From Tubiluchus corallicola (taxonomy: Eukaryota > Priapulida > Priapulimorpha > Priapulimorphida > Tubiluchidae): 34,612 nt of DNA. Positions within the stretch are counted from its first letter, which is position 1, and the number at the start of each line of letters is the position of its first letter. Shown here one piece after another: positions 8,923 through 20,496 of the stretch. Below the pieces are notes generated by a model. It worked only from the letters and a program-made list of their open reading frames with translations. It searched no databases and was not told the origin of the DNA. The stretch is taken from the NCBI GenBank assembly GCA_030141605.1, contig JAQGDQ010001563.1, positions 1 through 34,612 of the forward strand, written 5' to 3'. Position numbers and translations under genes: made by a program.

Positions 8923-11900
8923 ATGAAAAGACAGCGGAAGCAACCTTGCGAAGGAGAACCTCCTAAAGAAGTCCATGAGACAGAAGCAGATCGACAACTC
9001 AGAGCACTTCTCTCACGTCAGCTGGACAAGAATTACAGCTTCGAAATGTAAATGATTCTACTTCCGAACTCTGTTATTAAACATTCAATTCTTGATTCAA
9101 AAGTAAACTATTTCCATGCATACTGTTTCAACAGAAAATGGGTGGGGGGATCAGCTGTATTTTGAAGTACTCAGTTAGTGTTATTATTATTATTATTAAT
9201 CTTTATTTAAAATTACACACATATACATTATGTACATACATATCATAAACTGCATGACAAATTAACTGTTAAACCAACTTCTGTTTATGTTATTTGTTGC
9301 AGACATGCGAAGCAACAGCGCCGGTTTACTGAAGGAAAAACTTTTGAGGACACTTCCAAGAAATTTTCAGGAGTAGTTAGTCTTCTTAATTACAAGCAGG
9401 CATTAGAGCATATTTCTACATCAGAATTTATCGACACCTATGGCTTAACATCGTCGGAGATGGAGTTACTATTAGATCTGAATTCAGAAGAGGTATGTGA
9501 ATGAACATGTCAGACAAAGACAGCAATAAACCTATTATTTTTTTAGGAACATGATTTATAGCAAGTTCGGTTTTTTGTTATAGCAAAAATGTGTTTCCCA
9601 ACATTTTAGAACTCGCAACAACCTCGGGCAAAGTGACTCACTAAATATGTTACGCTTGAATAAGAGAATATATGTATTCATGCAGTTGTGAAGAAGTCAT
9701 TGCATTTTCTTGTATAAACCTATCTTAAAATGCTTGTCGTAGAACACACGTGTGTTCGCTATTTGGCAGCATGTGCATTTTCTTTCATAAAGCATTAGGA
9801 TTTCATGGTTTGCTGCTGTAGCGATAAATGATTTATGTAGTGTGTGCGTGCGTGCGTGTTTTAATGTAAAATGAGTGTTTTCGGAGAGACTGTTGCTTGT
9901 GTCGTCTTACTGAAATTTTTTATTAAACCATTACGCGGCAAAATAACATTGTTTTTGTATTATGTTTTATGATAAGCGGTGGAATGGAATTAATAATCAA
10001 TTTATACGAACTACCAATTGTAAATTTGTCAATATACGTAATTATTATCAGGCAAACCGCAAAGTCAACCAGGAGACATGGGCGTCTACAAGAGAAGATG
10101 TGATTCGAAAAATACAAGAAAAACACGAGGCATTAAGTCAACCCGACACATTTCACGGTACACTGCTATCAGTTGTCTATTGATGAAATATTCCAATTTT
10201 TTTCTCTTTTTTGTGTGGCAAAATTACTAATATTGATGAAATATTCCAATTTTTTTCTCTTTTGTGTGGCAAAATTACTAAATATCTTTTTTCTTTTTTT
10301 TTGTAAAACGCATTTCTCTGTCATGTATATAGAGACCAAATTGTATGCAATAATTGTTCGCCAGTACCTTACTTATGTAGGAAAAGCTTGCATACATGGC
10401 TATTGCATTCGCTGCTATCTACAGTCGTAGATGGATTCTAATATGTACCATGCGTTCTTTTATGGTGCAGTATGAAATCAGTTTAGCCAGGTTTATAATT
10501 TTATTTATGTGGTATTTTTAGGGTCAAAGCCACTCACTCGTCACGAATGGGAACTTGACAGGTCCATTCACGGGCAAGATTCAGCGTCCGTGAAGCCATT
10601 TCTTAAAATGCTCACAACACGTAAGCAGCTGCCAACCTCCATCGACAGCAGCAGTGATCCCATCAACCACCTCAACGGTATGCTGGCTGAAATTGTACGA
10701 AGAGCTAGGCGGGAACGAAAGCAGAAAAAGAAGAAGAAGCAGATTAGTACGGCAGAAGTTAGTACAGAAAGGCAAGATGACTATGTCGAAGTTAATGAGC
10801 CAGGTACTGCCACGCTTCCTTGTGACAGGTCGAGAGAATTACGAGAATTAAATGTTGCTCACAACTACAATGAAATGCATGGTGAGTTCGCAAAACAAGA
10901 TGCTGCCTTCGACAACACAAATAGAACTGTCATGAAGAATTTTTACTGCAGTCATTCAGAACTGACAGCTATAAATGTCAAATCACGCTTCGACGAACCT
11001 GCAGATGATGAATTAGGCACAGTCAGACAGAATGTGCTTGAAAAAAGTATTGCCACTTCTTTTATAAACAGCGGAGTTTCTGTAAGTAGGAAGAGAGAAC
11101 ATAGACGGAAAAGGAAAAAGTCTAGACTGCTTAGTGATCTGCAAAACACGTGCAATGATGCCGAGACAGCTGATAGTGATCATTCTGAATTTAATACATT
11201 TGGCGGTGATGTTGCAACTTGTGCAGAAAGGCCAGCAGATTGGAAGTCGTCATCTTCGTGTGATAAAAACGAGCAAAAGTCTAGGTTGCTTAGTGATCTG
11301 CAAAGCACGTGCAATGATGCCGAGACAGCTGATAGTGATCATTCTCATGTTAATACATTTGGCGGTGATGTTGCAACTTGTGCAGAAAGGCCAGCAGATT
11401 GGAAGTCGTCATCTTCGTGTGATAAAAACGAGCAAAAGTCTAGGTTGCCTAGTGATCTGCAAAGCACGTGCAACGATGCCGAGACAGCTGATAGCGATCA
11501 TTCTCATGTTAATACATTTGGCTGTGATGTTGCAACTTGTGCAGAAAGGCCAGCAGATTGGAAGTCGTCATCTTCGTGTGATAAAAACGAGCAAAAGTCT
11601 AGGTTGCCTAGTGATCTGCAAAGCACGTGCAACGATGCCGAGACAGCTGATAGCGATCATTCTCATGTTAATACATTTGGCTGTGATGTTGCAACTTGTG
11701 CAGAAAGGCCAGCAGATTGGAAGTCGTCGTCTTCGTGTGGTAAAAACGAGCAGACTCTTACTCAGGTTGAAAATCGGAATGCTTCAAAGGAGCTAGAATA
11801 CACTAGATATGTAGTGCCAATACCAGAAGAGATGATCGTGAAGAATCGCTTGAGCACGAAAGAGATCCGTAATCTGCCTAGGTTTAGCAATTACGCCCCT

Positions 11901-14900
11901 GGCGAACGGTCAAAAGTATGTTTAGACATTGCTTTTGTGCAACAGTGCTTTATAATTGCCAACTACGACATATATCGTAGCTGTATTTGCTTCATTTATA
12001 ACACCATGCTACCATGACGCTCCAAACCTGTACTGTTTGCATTTAAACAGATGAAATGCCTATGCTTAAAGCATTTGGCATATGGGCAACATTCACTGTT
12101 GGCAGTCAGCGGGTTAAATATTGAATTCCTGAGTCTTTTGCCTCTAGTAGTGCTTTAGTTGCAACAAATATTCCTGTAATGATTAAATGTTTAATGTTTC
12201 TAAGATCATGCAAGGTTGTTTTAATCTTCAATTCCATGGTAAAGTTTTGTGCTACAAATTTCATAGCAACTCCTGAGTTTTTGGTTGTATTTAATGTTAA
12301 CCTTATATTGAAGCAGAAAAGAATCAAATATTTGCCTTTTCCGTACAATTTGGAACACTGCTAAAGACGTAAAACCTTGCTAAAGATGTAACAGACCCAT
12401 TTATTTTTGTATATAGAGACTGTACTTGAAAAACCTTGCTAAAGATGTAACAGACCCATTTATTTTGTATATAGAGACTGTACTTGAAAAACCTTGCTAA
12501 AGATGTAACAGACCCATTTATTTTGTATATAGAGACTGTACTTGAAAAACCTTGCTAAAGATGTAACAGACCCATTTATTTTGTATATAGAGACTGTACT
12601 TGAAAAACCTTGCTAAAGATGTAACAGACCCATTTATTTTTGTTTATAGACACTGTACTTGAAAAACCTTGCTAAAGATGAAACAGACCCATTTATTTCT
12701 GTTTATAGACACTGTACTTGAAAAACCTCGCTAAAGATGTAACAGACGTATTTATTTTTGTTTGTAGACACTGTACTTGAAAAACCTTGCTAAAGATATA
12801 ACAGACCCATTTATTTTTGTTTATAGACACTGTACTTGAAAAACCTCGCTAAAGATGTAACAGACCCATTTATTTTTGTTTATAGACACTGTACTTGAAA
12901 AAACTCGCTAAAGATGTAACAGACACATTTATTTTTGTTTGTAGACACTGTACTTGAAAAACCTTGCTAAAGATGTAACAGACCCATTTATTTTTGTTTA
13001 TAGACCCTATACTTGAAAAACCTTGCTGAAAAACCTTGCTAAAGATGTGACAGACCCGTTTATTTTTATTTATAGACACTGTACTTGAAAAACCTTGCTA
13101 AAGATGTGACAGACCCGTTTATTTTTGTTTATAGACACTGTACTTGAAAAACCTTGCTAAAGATGTAACAGACCCGTTTATTTTTGTTTATAGACACTGT
13201 ACTTGAAAAACCTTGCTAAAGATATAACAGACCCATTTATTTTTGTATATAGAGACTGTACTTGAAAAACCTTGCTAAAGATGTAACAGACCCACTTATT
13301 GTGTTTATAGACGCTGTACTTGAAAAACCTTGTTAAAGATGTAACAGACCCACTTATTTTTGTTTATAGACACTGTACTTGAAAAACCTTGCTAAAGATG
13401 AAACAGACTCATTTATTTTTGTATATAGACACTGTACTTGAAAAACCTTGCTAAAGATGAAACAGACCCATTTATTTTTGTTTATAGACACTGTACTTGA
13501 AAAACCTTGCTAAAGATGAAACAGACCCATTTATTTTTGTTTATAGACACTGTACTTGAAAAACCTTGCTAAAGATGAAACAGACTCATTTATTTTTGTA
13601 TATAGACACTGTACTTGAAAAACCTTGCTAAAGATGAAACAGACTCATTTATTTTTGTATATAGACACTGTACTTGAAAAACCTTGCTAAAGATGAAACA
13701 GACCCATTTATTTTTGTTTATAGACACTGTACTTGAAAAACCTTGCTAAAGATGAAACAGACCCATTTATTTTTGTTTATAGACACTGTACTTGAAAAAC
13801 CTTGCTAAAGATGTAACAGAAGCAAATCTAGTGGGAATGTTTAGCAGGTTTGAAAAGCCTGGATGTACGATCAATTATAAATTATGCTCGGGAAGAATGC
13901 GAGGTCAAGCATTTGTTTCATTTGCTGGTATGTAATATATACAATTCATACTATATTAGATAAGAATTTTTTTATATAATTAATACGTGATATTGATTTT
14001 GCATTACATTTAATTTCAGAAGCATACAGCATGAAACATGTCACCTTTAAAATTATAATTTTGGGTGAAATTGTAGACGGGCTGCTTTACATCGTAATTC
14101 AATGCTTATGCAATTTTCACTCAAAAACTTCTGTGTTATAAATTTGTTCATTACCTATTACCTACAACTATAATACTTTACGTGGCGATATTGTACATTT
14201 TAGGTGATCTCAAATATTTTACATAAACATTGATACACCAACTATGCGAAAATAGAGATAAATATAGACTTTAGAACCAGTCTTTAGTCTAGCATGCTCA
14301 GAAATGTAATGTAATTTAAACGTTCCATATTTAGTAGCATAGTTCTGGTTTCGGAGCATAGTGGCAACTCAAACCAATGTAGCTGTTGACAATAGTTGCA
14401 CCTCAGAAAAATCAGCTCAATGCATTTTATTCATAAGCAAAACCATGTCAGATTTAAGATGTCAAAAGATGTTAATTGAACTCGATATATAGTGTTCGTG
14501 AACAATAATAAAATTTGGTTTGGATAATATAAATGATAATTAATACTTGTTACAGCACTAAGGAAGGTCATGTGTGGAGATGCTACAATCAGTTATCAAT
14601 ATTTGTGACCTTGCATAGCAAAACCGTCCGTAGTGCGCTAATTTAATTATGGAGCTAGAGGTCAAAAAAGTCAGAAAACTCAATTTTTATCAATTTTTTG
14701 GATTTTGTTTTTTTTCTAATCTAAGACTATTTTGCTATCATACTGTACTGTTATTTTGCCTAAAATATTAGTTTTTATTAGAAAAATTAATAAAAAAACT
14801 AAACCCTTACCATTTCGGGTGCTTGTACTGCAGGACAAAATGACCTTACTTAGCCTGTTATAACTCTGCATGATTTCAAATGTGGTTTTTTTTATTATGA

Positions 14901-15309
14901 CCGGCATGCTGTAGGCTACCCGAGCCCTCTATCGGATTAAATTTTAATGATCGCCAATATTACTGTGATCTTGAGCTCTGCTGGGCTTTTCATATTCTTA
15001 TTGTAACTTTCTATTGTCATTTATATTTGTACTTAATTCAGTGCAGAAGTGTAAAGCTTAACATATTTCAGCTGTTCAACTTAGATTAGTACAATAGACC
15101 TTGTATAAAATGTAGAAAAATTAAATAAGTTTTGTAGACTTGAAGCTTCCTGCTATAATTTGTTATAAGTATATAACAATTGATTGTTATAAGTAAGTAA
15201 TTTTTTTCTTTCAGATGAGGAAGTTGCAAATCAAGCATTGCAATTAGTCAGTGGATTTGTATATAAGGGAAAGCCCATTATTGCACAATTTGGAACCAAA
15301 TCATGCTAA
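8923..15309 (+). CDS. RBM41: RNA-binding protein 41 homologue (RBM41), six coding exons
   Basis: Coding exons: 8923-9047, 9303-9492, 10052-10157, 10522-11915, 13783-13927 and 15215-15309. They sum to 2055 nt (684 residues plus stop), keep one frame, and have GT/AG borders. The N-terminus (ETEADRQLRALL), the middle block (LTRHEWELDRSI and DPINHLN), the linker before the RRM (EEMIVKNRLSTKEIR, NYAPGE) and the RRM itself (RNP2 LYLKNL, RNP1 RMRGQAFVSF) match vertebrate RBM41. RBM41 is a paralogue of the U11/U12-65K protein, and its C-terminal RRM binds minor-spliceosome snRNA hairpins. The start has KRQRK right after Met, like the MKR start of the human protein; the frame upstream is open to the cttacag acceptor. 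Human RBM41 is about 413 residues, and the excess here is mostly the exon-4 repeat (residues about 341-552). The RRM occupies about residues 606-684, and the protein ends right after it. Confidence 0.93.
9178..9290 (-). mobile_element. 3' tail of a non-LTR retrotransposon in RBM41 intron 1
   Basis: On the minus strand the sequence ends AAATAAAGATTAATAATAATAAT, the polyadenylation-like motif plus short trinucleotide tail characteristic of CR1/L2-type LINE 3' ends. Only the untranslated tail remains. Confidence 0.4.
9839..9862 (+). repeat. Short TGCG/TGTG microsatellite
   Basis: tagtgtgtgcgtgcgtgcgt in RBM41 intron 2. Confidence 0.7.
10178..10292 (+). repeat. Two-copy tandem duplication in RBM41 intron 3
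   Basis: The segment tgatgaaatattccaatttt through tgtggcaaaattactaa occurs twice, about 55 bp apart, 20 bp after the exon 3 donor. Confidence 0.85.
11121..11756 (+). repeat. In-frame 159-bp (53-residue) x 4 coding repeat in RBM41 exon 4
   Basis: Units start at 11121, 11280, 11439 and 11598, each opening with SRL(L/P)SDLQ and including NDAETADSDHS, a Cys-Asp/Gly variable site, CAERPADW and KSSSSC(D/G)KNEQ. The length is divisible by three, so the frame is kept. Copies 3 and 4 are nearly identical (RLP, FGCD) and copies 1 and 2 share RLL and FGGD, suggesting stepwise duplication. The region is acidic and Ser-rich, likely disordered, and lies between the conserved middle block and the linker before the RRM. 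No equivalent exists in vertebrate RBM41 as I recall it. Likely a coding VNTR. Confidence 0.95.
12371..13782 (+). repeat. 58-59 bp tandem array of 3' splice acceptor plus RRM exon start, about 24 units, RBM41 intron 4
   Basis: Each unit contains a pyrimidine-rich acceptor (tttatttttgtttatag) followed by acactgtacttgaaaaac and cttgctaaagatg, then returns to the acceptor through taacagaccca. The last unit runs into the genuine RRM exon (starting 13783), whose first codons are the same sequence and encode the RNP2 motif LYLKNL. The array is thus built from the intron-exon junction of its own gene. Unit length is not a multiple of three, so splicing to an upstream unit would hit a stop (TGA) in the next one. 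Units vary at gatgtaac/gatgaaac and tgtatatagag/tgtttatagac. One unit near 13012 has a short internal duplication. Confidence 0.95.
13783..13927 (+). CDS. RBM41: RBM41 exon 5, first part of the RRM
   Basis: Phase 0 in, phase 1 out. It encodes RNP2 (LYLKNL) through RNP1 (GQAFVSF). It is the only unit in the acceptor array that continues into full coding sequence (GTAACAGAAGCAAATC instead of the array's taacagaccca) and ends at a consensus donor G|GTATGT. Confidence 0.9.
13928..15214 (+). other. RBM41 intron 5, AT-rich
   Basis: Consensus donor and a strong polypyrimidine acceptor (tttttttctttcag). No embedded gene or RNA recognised. Confidence 0.6.
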
Positions 15310-15624
15310 ATTGTATTTTGAAATGTACTATCAAACCTCTCTATAACCCACCTTTTATAATGCCGACTTTGTTTAAAGCCCAAATTTTTGGCACTATTTG
15401 CGTAGACATGTATGTATTAATGCAACTCATTATAGTGTATAGTGTTAAACTCGCTTAACGGCAACTTTTTTGTTGTTGCAAAACACGTTGTATAAAGAGG
15501 TAGGGCTGCGTAATTTGTATAAAGTGCAGACGAAATTGAGAATAGCCTGCATGCAAAACTGTACAGGCACCCTGCCTAATTTGATCACTCATATCTCGAC
15601 TGATTCTTATTCTCTTACTAGAGT

Positions 15625-15630
15625 AATAAA
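15625..15630 (+). terminator. Candidate RBM41 polyadenylation signal
   Basis: AATAAA about 315 bp after the RBM41 stop codon, followed by T/GT-rich sequence. It is the first canonical signal downstream of the stop. Confidence 0.5.
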
Positions 15631-15889
15631 ACATTTTGTAAGTATCATTGTGTTAAAACTACTCGCCAGTCGCTTGCATGTTAATACGTATTGTGACTTT
15701 TGTATGCCTATCTAATTATGTCATATGGTTTAGCTTTGGCTAATATATTAGGTCTATATGTCAGATTATAAAAGAACCATTAATTAGTGTCTATGTTTTG
15801 TAGCACGAAGAGAACATTTAATAATAATACACTACTTTTTTATAACTAAGAAATTGCTAAAATAATTTATTTTGAATTAGCTTATGTTA

Positions 15890-16210
15890 TTGTCGTGTTT
15901 TCTTTCTCTCGGAAGGCTCCTTCTCTAACCCAGAAAACATTTCATCAAATTAAACTAATTTATTAAGCGAGAATTCTACAACACAAAAGTATGAAGGAAC
16001 ACGAAATGCTTACACTAAACGTGAAAATCTGTATTTGAAAATGTAAGTATACAAGAGAATGTGTAAGTATATGTCCTGCGAATCCATGTGCCCCTCTCAG
16101 CAGCCTGCTTCGTCTTATATAGCACGCCCAAGAACCTTCCAGAAGTTTTGTTCCAGAACATTCTACACGGTAAGACGATCAATCCAACGGAACATTCTAC
16201 AATGTTCTAT
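15890..16210 (-). promoter_or_regulatory. Heat-shock-element cluster with TATA box, promoter- or LTR-like, minus strand
   Basis: The + strand at 16131-16167 reads GAAccTTCcaGAA, a 6-bp gap, then TTCcaGAAcaTTC: two perfect three-pentamer heat-shock elements. More GAA/TTC pentamers follow at 16190-16206. On the minus strand they lie just upstream of a TATA box (CTATATAAG, 16114-16122), giving a minus-strand promoter with predicted start near 16085-16090. A polyadenylation-type AATAAA on the same strand lies about 125 bp further (near 15958). No reading frame follows. Promoter, start and AATAAA within some 300 bp resemble a solo LTR, but I could not define TG...CA ends with a target duplication. 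Confidence 0.5.
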
Positions 16211-16613
16211 TTAATGCTAATAGATGCCAGCGATCTCCACAACATTTATACACATGCATAAAAGCAATCACGCTAAGACAGGTACCCTGCTCTTTTCGAA
16301 GTTATTTCACTTCAATGACTGACTTTTTGGATGACAAAAAAGTCTCTTCCTTATTCTGCAAAGTGCTGTGTTGTGTTTGTTGTAGTGTGATGCACCTAAT
16401 TAGTGTATAGGTAGGCGCATTAGGGAAGTGGGATTTCACAGACTATGTGGCATAGTATGAAAAGTACCGGTAATTTGGTATATTTTACAGGTAATAGACA
16501 TGTTTTTACCTGATGTTATTACCTGTTATATCTCATCTTACTTATACAAATTACTCCAATTCAATTCAGTTTTACTTGCACAAATACATACAATGTACAT
16601 TGACAAAGCAATA

Positions 16614-17463
16614 CAGTCTAGCCTCGTTATCTCGCCACTGTCCGTCTAGGGCAAATTTTTGGCGAGAAGCGAGTATGGCGAGATAACGGGAATAAAACGA
16701 AGTTAGTCTATATGTATATACATAATAGTTGATTAACATAGTGTTCCTCTATGTACATATAAAATATATTTCGCATTATGATACCAATCAACATTAAATC
16801 AGAAATGAAAAAATGTCATAAAAATAATCCTAGAATGTTACTTTTTTATTTAAAAAACCTTTTTCAAGTATACACTTAAATGCAATAAGCTTAGCAAAAG
16901 ATTTAGAAATGTTCACAAATGAGTTACTGACGACTGAAATAATTCAGAAGAGACGACTGTTTCATTGATGATACACGCAAGCAGTCAACACAACGTTTAC
17001 AGACAAAACAGTTTTCGCTTCTGAGACATCATGAATAGTTGCTCACACTTTGTGGAAACTCAAACTTAAATGCAGCTTTGGTGTTATAGAGTAAGGATAT
17101 CGGTGACGCTTTAGTTTCTCTGCGCATTAACCAACCACAGCACTCCTAATCTAATCCTGGTGAGACACACACTAGATTAATTATGTCTGTCTATCGAGTA
17201 CAGCAGCATTATCTACATGCCGCGGTTATATTGATCGACACGCGGTATATGTATTGATCGATTCACCTCTGAGTTTGTCTGTTTGGCGAAATAAAGAATA
17301 TAGTTTACATAAGCACTCATCCTAACGTGACGTGGTGAGGGCGAGAAGCGAGAGTGGCGACTTAACGAGGTAAATATCAAAGTAGGAAATCCGTCCTGGT
17401 ACTTTTTATGGTGAGAGACGAGTTTGGCGGCATAACGAGGGGCGAGATAACGAGGCTAGACTG
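16614..17463. mobile_element. 850-bp pogo/Tigger-like MITE with TA target duplication
   Basis: Perfect terminal inverted repeats of 23 bp start CAGTCTAGCCTCGTTATC at 16614 and end with the complement at 17463, flanked on both sides by TA. TIRs starting CAGT...CCTCG and TA duplication are typical of the pogo/Tigger branch of Tc1/mariner. There are also subterminal direct repeats (ggcgagaagcgag at about 16661 and 17340). No transposase frame is present, so it is non-autonomous. It sits inside an older repeat: the flanks read ...gacaaagcaata and tattgcactttaaatactac. Confidence 0.85.
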
Positions 17464-19480
17464 TATATTGCACTTTAAATACTACATAAATCAAAACAAA
17501 TTTACAATAGGTTTATGCAAAGTTATTTTTATAGACAAATATTAAGATATGGTGTACTGATACAAAAATCACAGACACATGAAAATTTTAAAATTTAGCA
17601 ATGAAAAAAGATTAATAACTTAAAAGTAGTAAGTGTCTGTACGAACTTTTTAAATGAAATATTCTAAAAAGTAATGAGAGTTGAAAATAATTGTGGTTAG
17701 AGAGATACAATACGTCAACATTTCATGGTGTCAGGCAAGTTGGACAAAAACTCTATATAAGTACAGCTTTGAAAGACTGTATTTTCAATAGATTTTCTTT
17801 CAGATTCGTACTTTTTTTATGTCCTCTTAATATTGTGCAGGATTGTTATGGCAAAATTGTTACATTTTGCATAACAATTTTAATAATTTCTTTAAGCAGT
17901 TTTGAACCAGCATTCAAAGACCAAGAGCTGATGTAAATGGTTGTGGCATGGCTGGAAACTAGTCTGCTATTATGGATCATTTTCTTAAATAACATTTGTA
18001 ATTAAAATCTATAATTTGTAAATTTTATAGTTTGAATATTATAGAAATAAGCCGTGTTACAAACCTAGGTATATATGGTTTTAGCGCTCCATATAAGGTC
18101 AGATGTTTAGTCAATTTTATTCAATGCCTTTTACATTTTTGCTGACCTCATAGTGAGCTTGTCTATTTAGATTCTGTGTGTCACCTGGTAGTGAATGCTA
18201 GCCAACACTTCCAATAGTCCATCTTACCAGGATTTGTATCAAACCTGTCTGGCGTAACGCTCTACCTCCTTGCGCACCAACAGTGCATTGTAATTTGACC
18301 GATTATTTGACAAGGTAAAAGTGCGAACTAGCGAAATGCATGTGTCCGGGGGGAGTTTAAACAAAGCTACTTGAATCAAATGGTCGTGGCTTGCTATAAC
18401 TTTCGGGTTTTCGAAGTTAGTTCTCAGTGCTAGTTGCTAAGCAAGCAAGTCGAAGAAACTAGGAAAAAGTGACCGACGTTTTTAAGTTTTTTCTTTTAAT
18501 ATTGTGGATTGCTTGTTCTTTTTTTACTGTTACAGTAATTGACTATGCCCATGGATGCGTTGTGAGAAATATTACCTATCGTCTGTATTTAAAATTTTGT
18601 AGACAGTACTAGTAGGTTAGTATTACTACTACTACTAGTACTACTAAAAATTACTATTACTAGAGTAGAGAATAGGTGCAAGGCATGAAAGAAGGCGGTG
18701 CTATTAATAGACCGGAGGACAGGGCATCGTGGCCTTGATAGCGTTAGCTCAGTGGTGCTGACGTTACGTCTCTGTGTACCGCGGCATTGTACATACTGTT
18801 TCACCGTGTAAAACGGCGCTGCATATATATTGGCATGTACCGGGCACTACCTTGCTCCATACCGTTGCGCCAATTGCCACCTTACTGTGTACCGTTTTCT
18901 GTTGTGCCATCTTGTGGTACATGGCAAAACGCTACCTGACGCCAGAGAACATGGTGGTGCAGTACACACGCAATAGCGATGGGTACAACCGCAGAAATTG
19001 AACTTACCTATCAAGTTGAGGTTGGCCAGTATTGAAACAAGGACCCGGTATGTGGGGGGTGTAGAGTCCATTATCGCATAGTGTTGAAGATACGAAATCA
19101 AGGCGTTTTATGAGGTGCTGCAGCAGCTGCACTACGTATTCTATGAAATTTGTGAATGTTGCACTTTTGCAATAACGTAATTAATGCTATAATAATTATG
19201 TATTGGTGCATTTTGCTCTTTTTTATTGTCTCGCTGCTCACATTGGGACAATGGGATTGAACCCCCTTGACAAGAGAAATGATTCGAGATACATATTACC
19301 ATTTATTTGCTACACATACCTTTATCTCAGCAAAGTAGAAAGGCTGCAACCTATATTGAATAAGAACGTCTGACAAGATCTACCACATGCTCTTTTAATA
19401 ATTGTCAGCAAACTGAATTTCACGACATTGCAACTTGCAACTAGTAAACCAAAACTGTAAACTTTTGTTGGGCCGATGGT
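17464..19480. other. RBM41-MRM2 intergenic sequence without a recognised gene
   Basis: AT-rich. It contains a short TAC/TAG trinucleotide patch at about 18610-18665. Around 18740 gttagctcagtggt resembles a tRNA A box, but no B box or cloverleaf follows. Short frames at 18774-19101 have no recognisable domain. Confidence 0.45.
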
Positions 19481-19491
19481 CGTGTCGACAG

Positions 19492-19503
19492 TGCGCATGC
19501 GCA
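19492..19503. promoter_or_regulatory. NRF1-type palindromic site, possible MRM2 promoter
   Basis: Perfect TGCGCATGCGCA palindrome, the NRF1 (ewg/NRF) core consensus, in otherwise AT-rich DNA. NRF1 sites mark housekeeping promoters and many nuclear genes for mitochondrial proteins. MRM2 is such a gene, and its first recognised exon begins right after an acceptor-like ttttgacag at 21791-21799, implying an upstream 5' exon. Linking the two is inference; no transcript evidence. Confidence 0.4.
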
Positions 19504-19879
19504 GTGAAAACTGCTGGCATGTTTCCCCAGCAAATACAAAAATCCAGTGCATCGCTAGTAGCTCAATCCATGTGACGCATTCATTAGTATGGTGATTTTA
19601 CATCTCAGTGTAACTCCTGTAGGTACGGCAGGTAAATTAATATGTCACTTTAGGATGTTGCCTGCTCTGCCCACGAGTATTTTCTGGGTTAACTGTCTGG
19701 AGGGCAGATTTCCTTTATTTTAGAATCCTGCCTGCCTAATGTCTATACACTCGTATTTCAGTTTGCTGGACAAAAGCGGAGAGACGTCGGTGTGAATTTG
19801 CCGATTGTCCGTATTTACCGATGCTAAGCTAATACAATAGGCACCGTGTATGAGACTCATGGTAATGTAATATCAATCA

Positions 19880-20100
19880 CTTAATTGTCTCAAGAACGTC
19901 TAGTACGGGCCACTTCGATGCAAAAGTATACAAAAACTGTCGGCAATTGCCTCGTATAACTCCGTATCATTGATTCTATATTTTTATATATAGAGATACA
20001 CACGTGGGGTGACATTGATGTAGTCGAAGTGACGGCCCGTCAATCAGCTCACAAAACAACGGACTTTTCAACGGTTCAGATTTTTCGGTAAAAGTGAGGT
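19880..20100 (-). repeat. Dispersed repeat, copy A (matches 32270-32490 in inverse orientation)
   Basis: The reverse complement shares ordered blocks with the + strand at 32.3 kb: GGCCGTCACTT, ATATCTCTAT-type, TATAAAAATATAGAATCAAT, GACAGTTTTT.TATACTTTTGCAT and TTGAGACAATTA. The pair marks an interspersed element of about 200 bp; no coding capacity or termini defined. Confidence 0.75.
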
Positions 20101-20496
20101 TCAGCAAACCGAGATACGAGTGTATATTGCAATAGACGTAATGGGAATATAATGATAGTAGTATAATGATAGGCTTAATCATAGTCGATAATATTCCAGA
20201 TCTGTAACTGCAGTGGGTAGGTCAGTGTTGCATACATACGGTGCATGTACCATGGAATGAAATAGTCGTAGAGAGATAGATAGGGAGACAGGTGGAGTTA
20301 TTGCTTTCATCGAATCTATGTACTTCTCTGCGTACCTCCTTGTGAACAATCTAAGTTTACATTTAACTTGAGTGTGCAACTGCATGCCGAAGTCTGCAAG
20401 GCTGAAGTTAGTCAGTTAGTCAGTAACACTAAGTAGGGATTTCCCTTTGAAAAATTATGCAAATATCAAAGTGACTTTCGGTAAGTGGGATCAACT

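Noticed and set aside
11134-11796. 220-codon frame overlapping RBM41 exon 4
   Set aside because: Shadow frame of the 159-bp coding repeat; unlike the main frame, it has no homology to RBM41 and does not join the flanking exons.
18740-18812. tRNA-like A box (gttagctcagtggt)
   Set aside because: No B box (GGTTCGANTCC) or acceptor and anticodon stems follow at the expected spacing.
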